NCBI GenBank assembly: GCA_052401645.1
Contig: CP198939.1
Location: 558,001-622,000, forward strand
Reading direction: 5' to 3'
Length of the DNA stretch: 64,000 bases
From: Arsenophonus sp052401645
GTDB lineage: Bacteria > Pseudomonadota > Gammaproteobacteria > Enterobacterales > Enterobacteriaceae
Positions 33,063 through 42,998 of the stretch are shown in pieces. Position 1 is the first letter of the stretch, and each line of letters starts with the position of its first letter. Both the position numbers and the translations under genes were made by a program. A model generated the notes under the pieces. That model was not told the DNA's origin. It saw nothing but the letters and a program-made list of their open reading frames with translations, and made no database searches.

Positions 33063-34300
33063 ACTATTGATGATAGTTTATAATTAATTTACTAAATTTA
33101 TTAATTTTAACTCCAATATCCGTTAAAATAATGTAGAATTACAATTCTGACGTGATTTTGTTAAATCTAATTAAAATAATTACTTGGAACCAATAAAACT
33201 TCTTTATAAATAAAAATTAAGTATTATTTTCAATCGTTTAAAATATTAAATTTTTAATATTGATTTTTAGAAATATATAATGAGTTTTATAATTTTACAA
33301 ATTATATTCTAGGAATTTTATTTAATGAAATTGTATGTAATATTATTTTGTTCATATAATTTATCAACTAATATTGATAAATTTATTAATTCTTTGATAA
33401 ACCTCCTAATGTTCTTTTTATATATCGTATACTGAATAGAAATATTATCATAGATTCCGCATAAAAATTTAATATTTTTAAGCTTTCAATATAGTTTTTG
33501 ATTTTTTTAGGACAAATAAGGATAATTTATTCTTTACGAAAAGCAATCTACTTAATATTTTTTTGATAATTTATTAAAAGTAACTTTTAATAAATTAAAT
33601 ACTAGTTATGTAATTAACTAATATTTAATATTATCGTAAAGTATTTTACCATACAAATCTAACCAGCAAAATAATTCAACTGATACTAATTCCTATGGCT
33701 ATATCTCCACTATTCTATTAATAATGTTTTACTAAAATATTATCCGGTAGGATTTTATTAGGATTAATAATAACTATTACGCGTGTTTATGAAGTTATTT
33801 TTATATAAATATTATTTATATATTTAGAAATCAATTTTAATATTTATAACACCTAAAATATACTGTTTTTCTATTAGAAATATAACGGAGAAATCTATAA
33901 TAAGTAATCATGAATAATAATTATCATTCATAATTATTATTCAATAATATCTTGCATATTGATTGTATAATTAGTTTAAAACTAGAATTACCTATAAAAA
34001 TATCTTAAATATTAATATCAATGGTATTCATTTATTTTGATAATTATGCAGGATTAATTTCTTATAAGAATAATTTTTTTTTGAATCACTCTCTCTATAA
34101 TCTTATGAGTGACTAAAGATTATTTAGAATATTAAATAATATATCATATGGTACCTTAAAACCAAAAAGTTCTAGATTACACCTATATAAAGTTTAAGAA
34201 ATTTATGTCAATATTTTCAATATGTATAACTTCCTTAAGAATTTGTTTTTATATAGTAACAATAATACGTTATTTAACTTATTATATTTAGTTATAGTAT
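33063..34300 (-). pseudogene. alaA: Full-length relic of alaA (glutamate-pyruvate aminotransferase)
   Basis: The clearest relic. Minus-strand blocks run in order over about 1.24 kb, the full gene length: K-L-N-N-V at 34280 (recalled K-L-E-N-V); F-G-F-K-V-P-Y-D-I near 34150 (F-G-F-D-A-P-D-E-I); D-S-K and K-L-I-L-H-N-Y-Q near 34095-34050; D-I-F-I-G-N...L-I-I-Q near 34000 (D-I-Y-I-G-N...L-I-V-Q); K-I-T-S-*-T-R-V-I-V-I-I-N-P-N near 33800-33755 (K-I-T-P-R-T-R-G-I-V-I-I-N-P-N); K-I-L-Y-D-N near 33640; F-R-K-E-*-I-I-L-I-C-P-K-K with Y-I-E-S-L-K-I-L near 33530-33475; L-Y-E-Q; and L-Y-I-F-L-K-I-N near 33270. Arginine CGA has become TGA, and single-base shifts occur. Position and strand match E. coli. 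In the family it makes alanine from pyruvate; loss implies alanine comes from the host or another route. Confidence 0.82.
33911..33943. repeat. Hairpin, 14-bp perfect stem, CATTC loop, inside the alaA relic
   Basis: TGAATAATAATTAT, CATTC, then the exact reverse complement. It overlaps the alaA relic around residues 100-110, so the symmetry appeared after coding constraint was lost. Confidence 0.75.
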
Positions 34301-34781
34301 TCATTTATTCTTTTTTGAAAATTAATATTAATAGTATTAGAAAATTTTTTTTATATATTGTTTATATTTATTACTCGATTCTTTATTTATAAAATTTATA
34401 ATGTATAGCCTATTAACAAATAATATCAATTTTATAATTAAATTTCAGTATTTTTTTAATTTAATAAATAAATTTATAAATATCATATTGATTAATTTTA
34501 TATTATTAAATATGAAAATATTTTCTTATAAATAAGAAATGAATTTAATTAATATTATAATTTGCCATAGATTTTTTATCTACAAACTACTTATGTTTTA
34601 AGATAATAATATAATTATATTTAATTTACATTAAATATAATATTTTATATTTAAAATATACAAATATATATAAAGTTTTATTATTTATAATAAACTAATA
34701 GTTTTTAAAATTTAATCATATTTATAAGATATTTATTATAGATAATATACTTTCTATTTAATTAAATTATTATTTTTATAT

Positions 34782-34804
34782 AGATTAGGATTAAATCCTA
34801 ATCT
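34782..34804. repeat. 23-base palindrome between the alaA and lrhA relics
   Basis: AGATTAGGATT, a central A, then AATCCTAATCT. It is richer in G/C than the others and lies between two divergent decayed genes, where an operator or promoter element would once have been. A preserved operator or a chance palindrome cannot be told apart. Confidence 0.55.
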
Positions 34805-35039
34805 GATAAAGTGAAAATATAAATATTATGTTTGTTACTTTATTTATTAAATATATAAATCATATTTATCATTAAGTCACATTTAAGTTAATAACTTATA
34901 TAGTAACAAATTATTTTAATAGAAATAAATTTCATTATAAATGATTTAATTTTATTTCTTTAATTACTATTCATTTAATATTTATTAAAAATTAAAATAT
35001 TAAAATTATATGAATAAATAAAATGATTAATTTTAATCA

Positions 35040-35980
35040 ATGAATCATAAATTTTCTATATTTGATTTACTTATAATCTTATTATCAGTTCTCTATTTTA
35101 ATTATTTTCAATAAATTATTATTTTTATTCTTTAATAAATCAATTATCTAAAAATAAAATTTATGGTAAAGTTATTATTTTTTATAGTAAGTATTTTTGA
35201 TATAATCTCGATATTATGATTATGATAAATTATCACCTATAATATTTTTAATTATTGGATGATGATATATACTAAATGTTATGAGATAATTATTATACTT
35301 AATTTAACAAATTTATAAAATATTATTTTTATATGACTTTTACATTTGTTTTTTAAAATATTATTAATAACTTAATTGGTATCTATTACTTAAACCATAT
35401 TGATCAAATATCTATATTTTCTTACTTACACACATTCATATTTCTATATAACTTGTATTTTTTATTAAAAATGTATTGATTAATAGTGAAATTGATTGAA
35501 AACTAATACTACTTATTTATTTATTATATAAATATATAAATATTATTTTTACGTTTTATAATAATAATTTATTTTATATTTCACACTTAATTTTAATAAA
35601 AATTAATTTAAATAAATTTTGTTTTATAGATGAAATTAGTTAGTTTATAAAATTAATATAAGTATCTTTAGTATTATAAATACTAAAGAGTTTATTCATT
35701 AAAACAAGTGATAATTAATACAAAAATTAATATTACTGGAGATTGATAGAAAATAAAAATAGAGATTTTAAAAAAAATCTAAATAAAATTTTATATGTAT
35801 TTATTTTAAGATTTGTATAAATTATATCTTAATATCAATGAGAAAAAGATGCTTAAGTTATATTATTGCAATTAAAATATTGGAAATAATTTATATAAAT
35901 AATAAATTTACCTTATTAAATTAAAATATAATTTTAATAAGAATATTTTAAAATTGAAGAATAAAATTATATTTTAATAT
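35040..35980 (+). pseudogene. lrhA: Relic of lrhA (LysR-type regulator)
   Basis: Plus strand, divergent from the alaA relic and upstream of nuoA, as in E. coli. Codons near 35061-35110 read F-D-L-L-I-I-L-L-S-V-L-Y-F-N-Y-F, against recalled L-D-L-L-R-T-F-V-A-V-A-D-L-N-T-F. Near 35165 Y-G-K-V-I-I-F matches V-G-K-E-L-F. Near 35250 I-I-G then L-L-Y-L-I-*-Q-I-Y-K matches T-I-G...L-P-F-L-L-N-R-V...Y-P-K. Near 35425 L-L-T-H-I-H resembles L-M-V-T-T-H. In E. coli LrhA represses motility and related genes. The right end is estimated from normal length. Confidence 0.55.
35665..35689. repeat. Perfect hairpin, 11-bp stem, ATA loop
   Basis: TCTTTAGTATT, ATA, then the exact reverse complement; in the lrhA relic region. 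Confidence 0.5.
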
Positions 35981-37968
35981 AAGTTATTTATTTAAGTTAA
36001 GTATTATCAATTATTCTAATTTTTCTAATATTATTTCTATATATTTTATATACTTAGAATAAGTTTTATCACATAAAAACTTTATTTTTCGTCTGATAAA
36101 GATCTAAAATATTAGAATTATAATTATTTTTTATAAAATTAAAAATAATTATATAATAATTAATATTTTAATTTGTTTCTTTATCCATCTATAGAATTTT
36201 GATAAAACTCTTATGATAAGTATTCGTAAGATAGAATTCAATGGTATTTATTATCATACCGAATTAATTTATTAAAACGATAAATTACTTTTTTAGTACT
36301 ATTATATTTATATATAAAATTAAGTTTATGTAGTATGAAATTATAAGATTTATTTTTTAATTTATTTTTGTTTTATTTATTCATCCATATTAATATATAA
36401 GTTATTATGTTTTTTCTTTCTATCAATTACTTTAATTAAAGAAATTTACTTATCTTTTAAAATATAATATTTAATATTATAATTATTTATTTTTTATTTA
36501 TTTAAAAATGATTTAAAATTCTATTTTAGAATATCACAAGTAATTATTTTTCGCCAAATTTTATTTTGATATCATTTAGCACAATTAATTAAATGTTGTA
36601 ATACTAATATAAACTTATATCTTATTAATTATTTTTTGCTTATCTTCTTTCTTACATCCAATATATATTAAATTTTATATAATAAAAGTAAATATAATTT
36701 ATGTTTTATTAAATAAAATAAAATTTTTATATTTAAAATTAACAATAACTGTATTTTATTAAATAATGATTATTGTATTTTACATAATTAAATTTTTATT
36801 ATTAATCTAATTCTTAACGTTATTTATACGATATCTATATGTTTTATAAAATAAATAAAAAATTATATTTATATGAATTTTATTCATAAATTTTATCAAT
36901 TTAATGAATTTTTATAGAAAAAATATATTTGAATACTATTTAAAAATTAAAATTTTTTTCTTCCTTTTGATATCATTTGTTTAACATTCATATATATCTT
37001 CTAGATATTTAAAACTTTTTTGTTAAAAATAGTAAATAGTAAGTAATTTCTATAAATTATAGATTTAGAAATTTCTAAAATTAACAATTTTATTTATTTT
37101 AATAGTAATAACAGTTTATAATTTAGAACTTAAGTATGAAAAATTTCAGATAGTAAAAATATTTTTTTAAATAATTAAATGCTATCTTTAATTTGATAGC
37201 TAAATCAAGTTGTTATATCCAATTCTTTATTAAATATTTTTGATTAAATATTAGTTAAGGATTCTGTATTATATAATACAATATTATATAAGTTATGGAT
37301 ATACTAATTATATATATAGAATAAAAATAATATTACTCTTCATGGAATATTTAGATATTATAATTATAAATAAAATTATAAAAATGGTATTTTGTTTAAA
37401 TAAAAAGTTATTTAAATATTTCTCATTAATATTTCTAAATTTTATTTAAAAATGTTTTTATAAGTTTAAAGTTTATTATTATATATAGTAATTATTGTTA
37501 ATTACATGTTCATTAAAAAATAGTTTTGGTTGATATAATTAAATAAAACTAATTATTTTATGATCGAGATCATATTTTTAAATATAATTATACGTATTAT
37601 AGGAAATAATTAAAGTGATGTTGTTTTAAAATAGATTTTTTATAAAAATAATGGTGTGGTAAAAAATAAAATATCAGTTATACTAATATAATAATTTTAA
37701 TTTTAATATTATTAAATCTTATAATTATAAGTTCTTAACTTATAATATTTTATTTTATAATTTGAGATAAATCGTATCATAAATATTTTTATACAAATAA
37801 AATTGAAATAAGAAAAATGTTAACTAAAGAAATGATATTTATCTATCTATTTTATTTTCTTCTTAATTAACTATCATTAATAATATACTATATACTGTGG
37901 AGTATATTGCGATAAATCAATAGTAAAGAAATTACATTTTTATTTATGATAAATAATTGGTAATAAGT

Positions 37969-38412
37969 ATGTTAATTTATAATGAAGTATTTTCTTATAA
38001 TTGGGCTTTTATAATATATCTTATTGGTAGTCTTGCTCTCTGTTCTTTAATGTTACTTTGTTCTTATTATCTTGGAAGTAAGTCAACTGGAAAAGGTAAG
38101 CATATCCCTTATGAATCAGGCATTAATTCTGTTGGTAGTGCTCGCTTGCGTATGTCAGTCAAATTTTACTTAATTGCTATGTTTTTTGTTATTTTTGATA
38201 TTGAAGCTTTATTCCTTTATGCATGGGCTGTTTCTATTAAAGAAAATGGTTGGTTAGGTTTTATTGAAGCAAGTATTTTTATACTAGTATTATTTATTGG
38301 TTTATTTTACTTGGTTCGCATTGGAGCACTTAATTGGACATCAAAACGTTTATGTAGTCATTTTGTAAAACATGGTAAAGTTATTAAAAATAATAATTAT
38401 TATAAAGAGTAA
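37969..38412 (+). CDS. nuoA: NADH-quinone oxidoreductase subunit A
   Basis: 147 residues, the same as E. coli NuoA, when started at the ATG at 37969. An in-frame TTG four codons earlier gives a longer reading but adds nothing conserved. A membrane-arm subunit near the quinone site with three membrane segments (about 9-31, 62-86, 92-115). Conserved parts: Y-E-S-G-I-N-S-V-G-S-A-R-L-R and the acidic pair in V-I-F-D-I-E-A-L-F-L-Y-A-W. GG about 8 bases upstream is a weak ribosome site. It opens the operon after the long gene-poor tract; its promoter could not be picked out from the AT-rich leader. Confidence 0.96.
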   Translation: MLIYNEVFSYNWAFIIYLIGSLALCSLMLLCSYYLGSKSTGKGKHIPYESGINSVGSARLRMSVKFYLIAMFFVIFDIEALFLYAWAVSIKENGWLGFIEASIFILVLFIGLFYLVRIGALNWTSKRLCSHFVKHGKVIKNNNYYKE

Positions 38413-38429
38413 AGTTGAGGAATTTAAAG

Positions 38430-39107
38430 ATGGATTATACTATCACTCGCATTCAATTAAATAATAAAAAAAATTCTCGTTATCCATTAGAAACAAAAGA
38501 AATTGTTAAGGATCCATTGGAGCAGCATGTTAATCATAGTGTTTATATGGGTAAATTAAAACACGTTTTACATACTATGGTAAATTGGGGTAGAAAAAAC
38601 TCTCTATGGCCATATAATTTTGGTCTTTCATGTTGTTATGTTGAAATGGTGACTTCTTTTACTGCGGTGCATGATGTTGCTAGATTTGGTTCTGAAGTAT
38701 TACGAGCATCACCAAGACAAGCAGATTTTATGGTTATTGCTGGTACTTGTTTTATTAAAATGGCACCAGTTATTCAACGTCTTTATGATCAAATGTTATC
38801 GCCTAAATGGGTGATTTCTATGGGTGCTTGTGCTAATTCTGGTGGTATGTATGATGTTTATTCTGTTGTCCAAGGTGTTGATAAATTTCTTCCTGTTGAC
38901 ATTTATATACCAGGTTGTCCACCACGACCTGAAGCTTATATCCAGTCATTGTTATTATTACAAGAATTGATTGATAAAGAACGCCGTCCTCTATCATGGA
39001 TAGTTGAAGATCAAGGCGTTTATCATGCTAATATACAATCTGAAAAAGAACGCAAGCGCAGTGAAAGAATAGCTGTAAAAACATTACGAACACCTGACGA
39101 AATATAA
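38430..39107 (+). CDS. nuoB: NADH-quinone oxidoreductase subunit B
   Basis: 225 residues (E. coli 220) from the ATG at 38430, preceded by GAGG at 9 bases. M-D-Y-T-I-T-R-I matches the E. coli N-terminus; an upstream TTG would only add five residues. It carries iron-sulphur cluster N2, the electron donor to quinone, with ligands cysteine 68, 69 (G-L-S-C-C-Y), 134 (M-G-A-C-A-N) and 163 (P-G-C-P-P-R). An insertion of about five residues follows M-G-K-L (K-H-V-L-H-T before M-V-N-W-G-R-K-N). The C-terminal E-R-K-R-S-E-R-I-A-V and T-P-D-E-I are conserved. Confidence 0.97.
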   Translation: MDYTITRIQLNNKKNSRYPLETKEIVKDPLEQHVNHSVYMGKLKHVLHTMVNWGRKNSLWPYNFGLSCCYVEMVTSFTAVHDVARFGSEVLRASPRQADFMVIAGTCFIKMAPVIQRLYDQMLSPKWVISMGACANSGGMYDVYSVVQGVDKFLPVDIYIPGCPPRPEAYIQSLLLLQELIDKERRPLSWIVEDQGVYHANIQSEKERKRSERIAVKTLRTPDEI

Positions 39108-39188
39108 AATCATAAAATACGCTATTGAGTTTAAGAAAAATAATATAATGTATTTATTAATAAAACTGATTAAATATTGTGGTAGATA

Positions 39189-40994
39189 ATGATAAAAAAT
39201 CAGATATTTCAAGAAAGTATTGTAAGGCCAGTATGGAAAACTTATGATCACTATGATGACCCAATAATTTTAACATTATATAAACAATTTTCTTCAAATA
39301 CTTTTAGTATTCAAGCAACGCGTACTGGAATATTAGTTGCATGTATTAAACATAAACAACTTATTACAAAAGTCATAGAATTTTTGAAAAAACAACCTAA
39401 ACCTTATATTATGCTATTTGATTTACATGCAATCGATGAACGACAAAGAATGCATCGTCAAAATTTACCTGAAGCTGATTTTTCTATTTTTTATCATCTT
39501 ATTTCTATTGAACGTAATCGTGATATTATGTTAAAAGTTGCGCTTAATGAGAAAGACCTAAATATTCCATCTATAGTTTCATTATTTCCTAATGCTAATT
39601 GGTATGAACGTGAAGTATGGGATATGTTTGGTATAATATTTATTGGTCATCCAAATTTACGACGATTATTAATGCCAATGACATGGCAAGGACATCCTTT
39701 ACGCAAAGATTATCCAGCTAGGGCTACTGAATTTGATCCATTTTTCTTAACTAAAGAAAAAATTGATTTAGAAATGGAGGCTTTGACCTTTAAACCAGAA
39801 GAATGGGGTATGGTGATTGGTAAAAATAATGAAGATTTTATGTTCTTAAATTTTGGTCCAAATCATCCTTCATCTCATGGAGCTTTTCGTATTATACTTC
39901 AATTAGATGGAGAAGAAATTATAGACTGTATACCAGATATTGGTTACCACCATCGTGGTGCAGAAAAAATGGGTGAACGACAATCTTGGCATAGTTATAT
40001 TCCATATACTGATCGAATTGAGTATTTAGGTGGTTGTGTTAATGAAATGCCATATGTATTAGCTGTAGAAAAATTAGCAGGAATTGATGTTCCTGATCGA
40101 GCTAAAACGATTCGTGTCATGTTGTCAGAATTATTTCGTATTAATAGCCATTTACTTTATATCAGTACTTTTCTTCAAGATATTGGTGCAATGACACCGG
40201 TTTTTTTTGCATTTACTGATCGCCAGAAAATATATGATATTATTGAGGCAATTACTGGTTTACGTATGCATCCAGCTTGGTTTCGAATCGGAGGTGTTGC
40301 TGATGATTTACCGAGAGGTTGGCAGAAACTGTTGCATGGATTCCTTGATTGGATGCCAAAACGTCTATCTTTTTATATGAAAATAGCACTGGAGAACAGT
40401 ATCTTTAAAGGGCGATCAGTTGGAGTAGCTTCTTATACTACTAAAGAAGCATTAGAATGGGGAATTACTGGTGCAGGATTAAGGGCAACAGGTCTTGATT
40501 TCGATATTCGTAAATACCGACCTTATTCAGGTTATGAAAACTTTGAATTTGAGGTTCCAGTTGGAAACAATGGAGATTGTTATGATCGCATAATGTTAAA
40601 AGTAGAAGAATTAAGACAAAGCTTATATATTCTAAAACAATGTTTAAATAATATGCCAGAAGGACCATTTAAAGCTGATCATCCACTGACAACTCCACCA
40701 CCGAAAGAACTAACTTTACAGCATATTGAAACTATGATTAACCATTTTTTACAAGTTTCATGGGGACCAGTTATACCTCCAAATGAAGCTTTTCAGATGA
40801 TTGAAGCAACAAAAGGGATTAATAGTTATTATTTGATTAGTGATGGCAATACTATGAGCTATCGAACTCGTATACGTACACCAAGTTTTGCTCATTTACA
40901 ACAAATTCCTGATGTAATCAAAGGGAGTTTATTATCTGATCTCATTGTTTATCTTGGTAGTATTGATTTTGTCATGTCAGACGTAGATCGTTAA
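39189..40994 (+). CDS. nuoC: NADH-quinone oxidoreductase fused subunits C and D
   Basis: 601 residues (E. coli fused NuoCD 600). The fusion of NuoC (about 1-190) and NuoD (about 205-601) is typical of enteric bacteria and supports the taxonomic placement. NuoC keeps N-A-N-W-Y-E-R-E and G-H-P-N-L-R-R; NuoD keeps G-P-N-H-P-S-S-H-G-A-F-R, D-I-G-Y-H-H-R-G-A-E-K and the very conserved end S-D-L-I-V-Y-L-G-S-I-D-F-V-M-S-D-V-D-R. They form part of the peripheral arm and the quinone cavity with NuoB. The ATG follows GTAGATA, a weak site, 81 bases after nuoB. Confidence 0.98.
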   Translation: MIKNQIFQESIVRPVWKTYDHYDDPIILTLYKQFSSNTFSIQATRTGILVACIKHKQLITKVIEFLKKQPKPYIMLFDLHAIDERQRMHRQNLPEADFSIFYHLISIERNRDIMLKVALNEKDLNIPSIVSLFPNANWYEREVWDMFGIIFIGHPNLRRLLMPMTWQGHPLRKDYPARATEFDPFFLTKEKIDLEMEALTFKPEEWGMVIGKNNEDFMFLNFGPNHPSSHGAFRIILQLDGEEIIDCIPDIGYHHRGAEKMGERQSWHSYIPYTDRIEYLGGCVNEMPYVLAVEKLAGIDVPDRAKTIRVMLSELFRINSHLLYISTFLQDIGAMTPVFFAFTDRQKIYDIIEAITGLRMHPAWFRIGGVADDLPRGWQKLLHGFLDWMPKRLSFYMKIALENSIFKGRSVGVASYTTKEALEWGITGAGLRATGLDFDIRKYRPYSGYENFEFEVPVGNNGDCYDRIMLKVEELRQSLYILKQCLNNMPEGPFKADHPLTTPPPKELTLQHIETMINHFLQVSWGPVIPPNEAFQMIEATKGINSYYLISDGNTMSYRTRIRTPSFAHLQQIPDVIKGSLLSDLIVYLGSIDFVMSDVDR

Positions 40995-41065
40995 TTATAT
41001 AAAAGATTATTTAATCTAAATAAACAGAAAAATAGTTCAATATTTCTAAGATAACAGAGTATAAT

Positions 41066-41545
41066 ATGAAATATAATTTCACATTGTCTGAAGTAGAGTT
41101 TGAAGAGATTGAGCAAGAAAAACAGCATTATGAAGATTCTAGATCTGCTTCAATTAAAGCTTTAAAAATTATACAAAAAAAAAGAGGTTGGGTAGAAGAT
41201 GATGCTATCTATATAATCGCTGATCTATTGGGTATCTCTGCTAGTGACATAGAAGGTGTGGCGACATTCTATAGTCAAATTTATCGAAAACCTGTCGGTC
41301 GTCATATTATTCGGTATTGTGATAGTGTTGTTTGTTTCATTAATGGTTATCAAAACGTTGAAGCTAAAATTATTGAATTATTAAAGATTGTGCCAGGAAA
41401 AACAACAGAAGATGGGCGATTTACCTTATTACCGACTTGTTGTCTTGGTAATTGTCATAAAGGCCCTACTATGATGATTGATGAAGATACACATAATTAT
41501 CTAAAGCCATCTGATATACAATCAGTCTTGGAGCAATATTTATGA
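41066..41545 (+). CDS. nuoE: NADH-quinone oxidoreductase subunit E
   Basis: 159 residues (E. coli 166). Thioredoxin-like subunit with the 2Fe-2S cluster N1a: cysteine 85 and 90 in C-D-S-V-V-C, and 126 and 130 in C-C-L-G-N-C. H-Y-E-D-S-R-S-A-S-I and G-V-A-T-F-Y-S-Q-I are also conserved. The stop TGA overlaps the nuoF start (ATGA), a translational-coupling arrangement, and is followed in frame by TAA. Confidence 0.97.
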   Translation: MKYNFTLSEVEFEEIEQEKQHYEDSRSASIKALKIIQKKRGWVEDDAIYIIADLLGISASDIEGVATFYSQIYRKPVGRHIIRYCDSVVCFINGYQNVEAKIIELLKIVPGKTTEDGRFTLLPTCCLGNCHKGPTMMIDEDTHNYLKPSDIQSVLEQYL

Positions 41546-42897
41546 TAATAAAAAAACAAATTATTCCTAATCCTCAGACGCATCCATTAACTTGGAGATT
41601 AAATAAAGATGAGAAACCGATTTGGTTAAAAGAATACTTAAGTAAAAATGGTTACTTAGGTGCTAAAAAAGCTATAAAAAGCATGTCGCCTGATCAAGTT
41701 GTTAGTTTAGTTAAAGATTCTGGTCTTAGAGGTCGTGGTGGAGCTGGTTTTTCTACTGGTCTTAAATGGAGTTTAATGCCAAAAGATAATAATATGAATA
41801 TCCGTTATTTGCTTTGTAATGCTGATGAAATGGAGCCTGGAACTTATAAAGATCGTTTTTTAATGGAAAAGTTACCACATTTGTTAATTGATGGAATATT
41901 AATAAGTGCTTTTGGATTAAAAGCATACCGTGGATATATCTTTTTACGTGGTGAATATATTGAAGCAGCTAAACATTTATCTAGAGCGATTGAAGAAGTT
42001 AGAGAATTTGGTTTATTAGGAAAAAATATTCTTGGTACTGATTTTAACTTTGAACTTTTTTTACATACCGGTGCTGGACGTTATATTTGCGGTGAAGAAA
42101 CAGCGTTAATAAACTCACTTGAGGGCCGACGTGCAATCCCGCGTTCAAAACCTCCATTTCCAGCAACATCTGGTGTTTGGGGTAAGCCAACTTGTGTCAA
42201 TAATGTTGAGACGTTGTGTAATGTTCCTGCGATTATTGAACATGGTAAAGAATGGTATCTTGGGATTAATGAAGGTAAAAGTAAAGATGCTGGTACAAAG
42301 TTGATGGGATTTTCTGGCCGTGTTAATAATCCAGGGCTATGGGAATTACCATTTGGTACTACTGCTCGCGAAATCTTGGAAGATTATGCAGGTGGAATAT
42401 CTAAGGGTTTAACACTTAAAGCTTGGCAGCCAGGCGGGGCAAGTACTGATTTCTTAACTGAAAGACATCTTGATTCAGTAATGGATTTTGATAGTATCGC
42501 TAAAATAGGTAGTCGTTTAGGCACAGCACTTGCTATAGCAATTGATAATAAAATTAATATGGTTTCTTTAACATATAATTTAGAACAATTTTTTGCACGC
42601 GAATCATGTGGATGGTGTACACCATGTCGTGATGGTTTACCTTGGAGCGTAAAAATTTTGCAAGCATTAGAGCGCGGTGAAGGAAAACAAGGCGACATTG
42701 AAAAATTAGAACAAATTTGTCGATTTCTTGGACCTGGCAAAACTTTTTGTGCCCATGCATCAGCTGCAGTAGAACCTTTACAAAGTGCTATCAAATATTT
42801 TCGTTCAGAATTTGAAGCTGGTATTTTTCAAGAAAATTTTATTAATTTAAATCAAATTACTTGTATTCAATCGAATTTATTAAAACAGATCTTATGA
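41542..42897 (+). CDS. nuoF: NADH-quinone oxidoreductase subunit F (NADH/FMN binding)
   Basis: 451 residues (E. coli 445). It binds NADH and FMN and cluster N3, the electron entry point. The NADH/FMN region G-L-R-G-R-G-G-A-G-F-S-T-G-L-K-W (about 55-70) and H-T-G-A-G-R-Y-I-C-G-E-E-T-A-L are intact, as is the N3 ligand motif E-S-C-G-W-C-T-P-C-R-D-G with the last cysteine in F-C-A-H-A. A few extra residues occur near N-E-G-K-S-K-D-A-G. The start overlaps the nuoE stop. The stop TGA is followed immediately by TAA. Confidence 0.98.
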   Translation: MIIKKQIIPNPQTHPLTWRLNKDEKPIWLKEYLSKNGYLGAKKAIKSMSPDQVVSLVKDSGLRGRGGAGFSTGLKWSLMPKDNNMNIRYLLCNADEMEPGTYKDRFLMEKLPHLLIDGILISAFGLKAYRGYIFLRGEYIEAAKHLSRAIEEVREFGLLGKNILGTDFNFELFLHTGAGRYICGEETALINSLEGRRAIPRSKPPFPATSGVWGKPTCVNNVETLCNVPAIIEHGKEWYLGINEGKSKDAGTKLMGFSGRVNNPGLWELPFGTTAREILEDYAGGISKGLTLKAWQPGGASTDFLTERHLDSVMDFDSIAKIGSRLGTALAIAIDNKINMVSLTYNLEQFFARESCGWCTPCRDGLPWSVKILQALERGEGKQGDIEKLEQICRFLGPGKTFCAHASAAVEPLQSAIKYFRSEFEAGIFQENFINLNQITCIQSNLLKQIL

Positions 42898-42998
42898 TAA
42901 TGCTTATAACAAGCTAAATATAAATAATAATATAATTAAATTAATTAATTTTAAATTAATGTCTGTTAAAAACTGATTATTAGGAAAGTATCCTCAAT

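Larger units (their letters stand above)
20514..37968. other. 17.4 kb tract without an intact gene (ubiX to nuoA)
   Basis: No open frame longer than expected by chance. E. coli has about twenty genes here, from the histidine transport genes through pta-ackA to alaA-lrhA. Relics of ackA, yfbU, yfbR, alaA and lrhA are recognisable in the E. coli order. About 20.6-23.8 kb and 25.8-32.4 kb could not be interpreted, apart from long palindromes and two orphan ribosome-binding-like sequences (20850-20858 plus, 31461-31470 minus). Nothing resembling a tRNA, rRNA or mobile gene was seen. Confidence 0.75.

Noticed and set aside
37957..37968. Upstream TTG start for nuoA (and a similar TTG at 38415 for nuoB)
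   Set aside because: The ATG starts at 37969 and 38430 give the E. coli-like lengths and N-termini; for nuoB the ATG has proper GAGG spacing.
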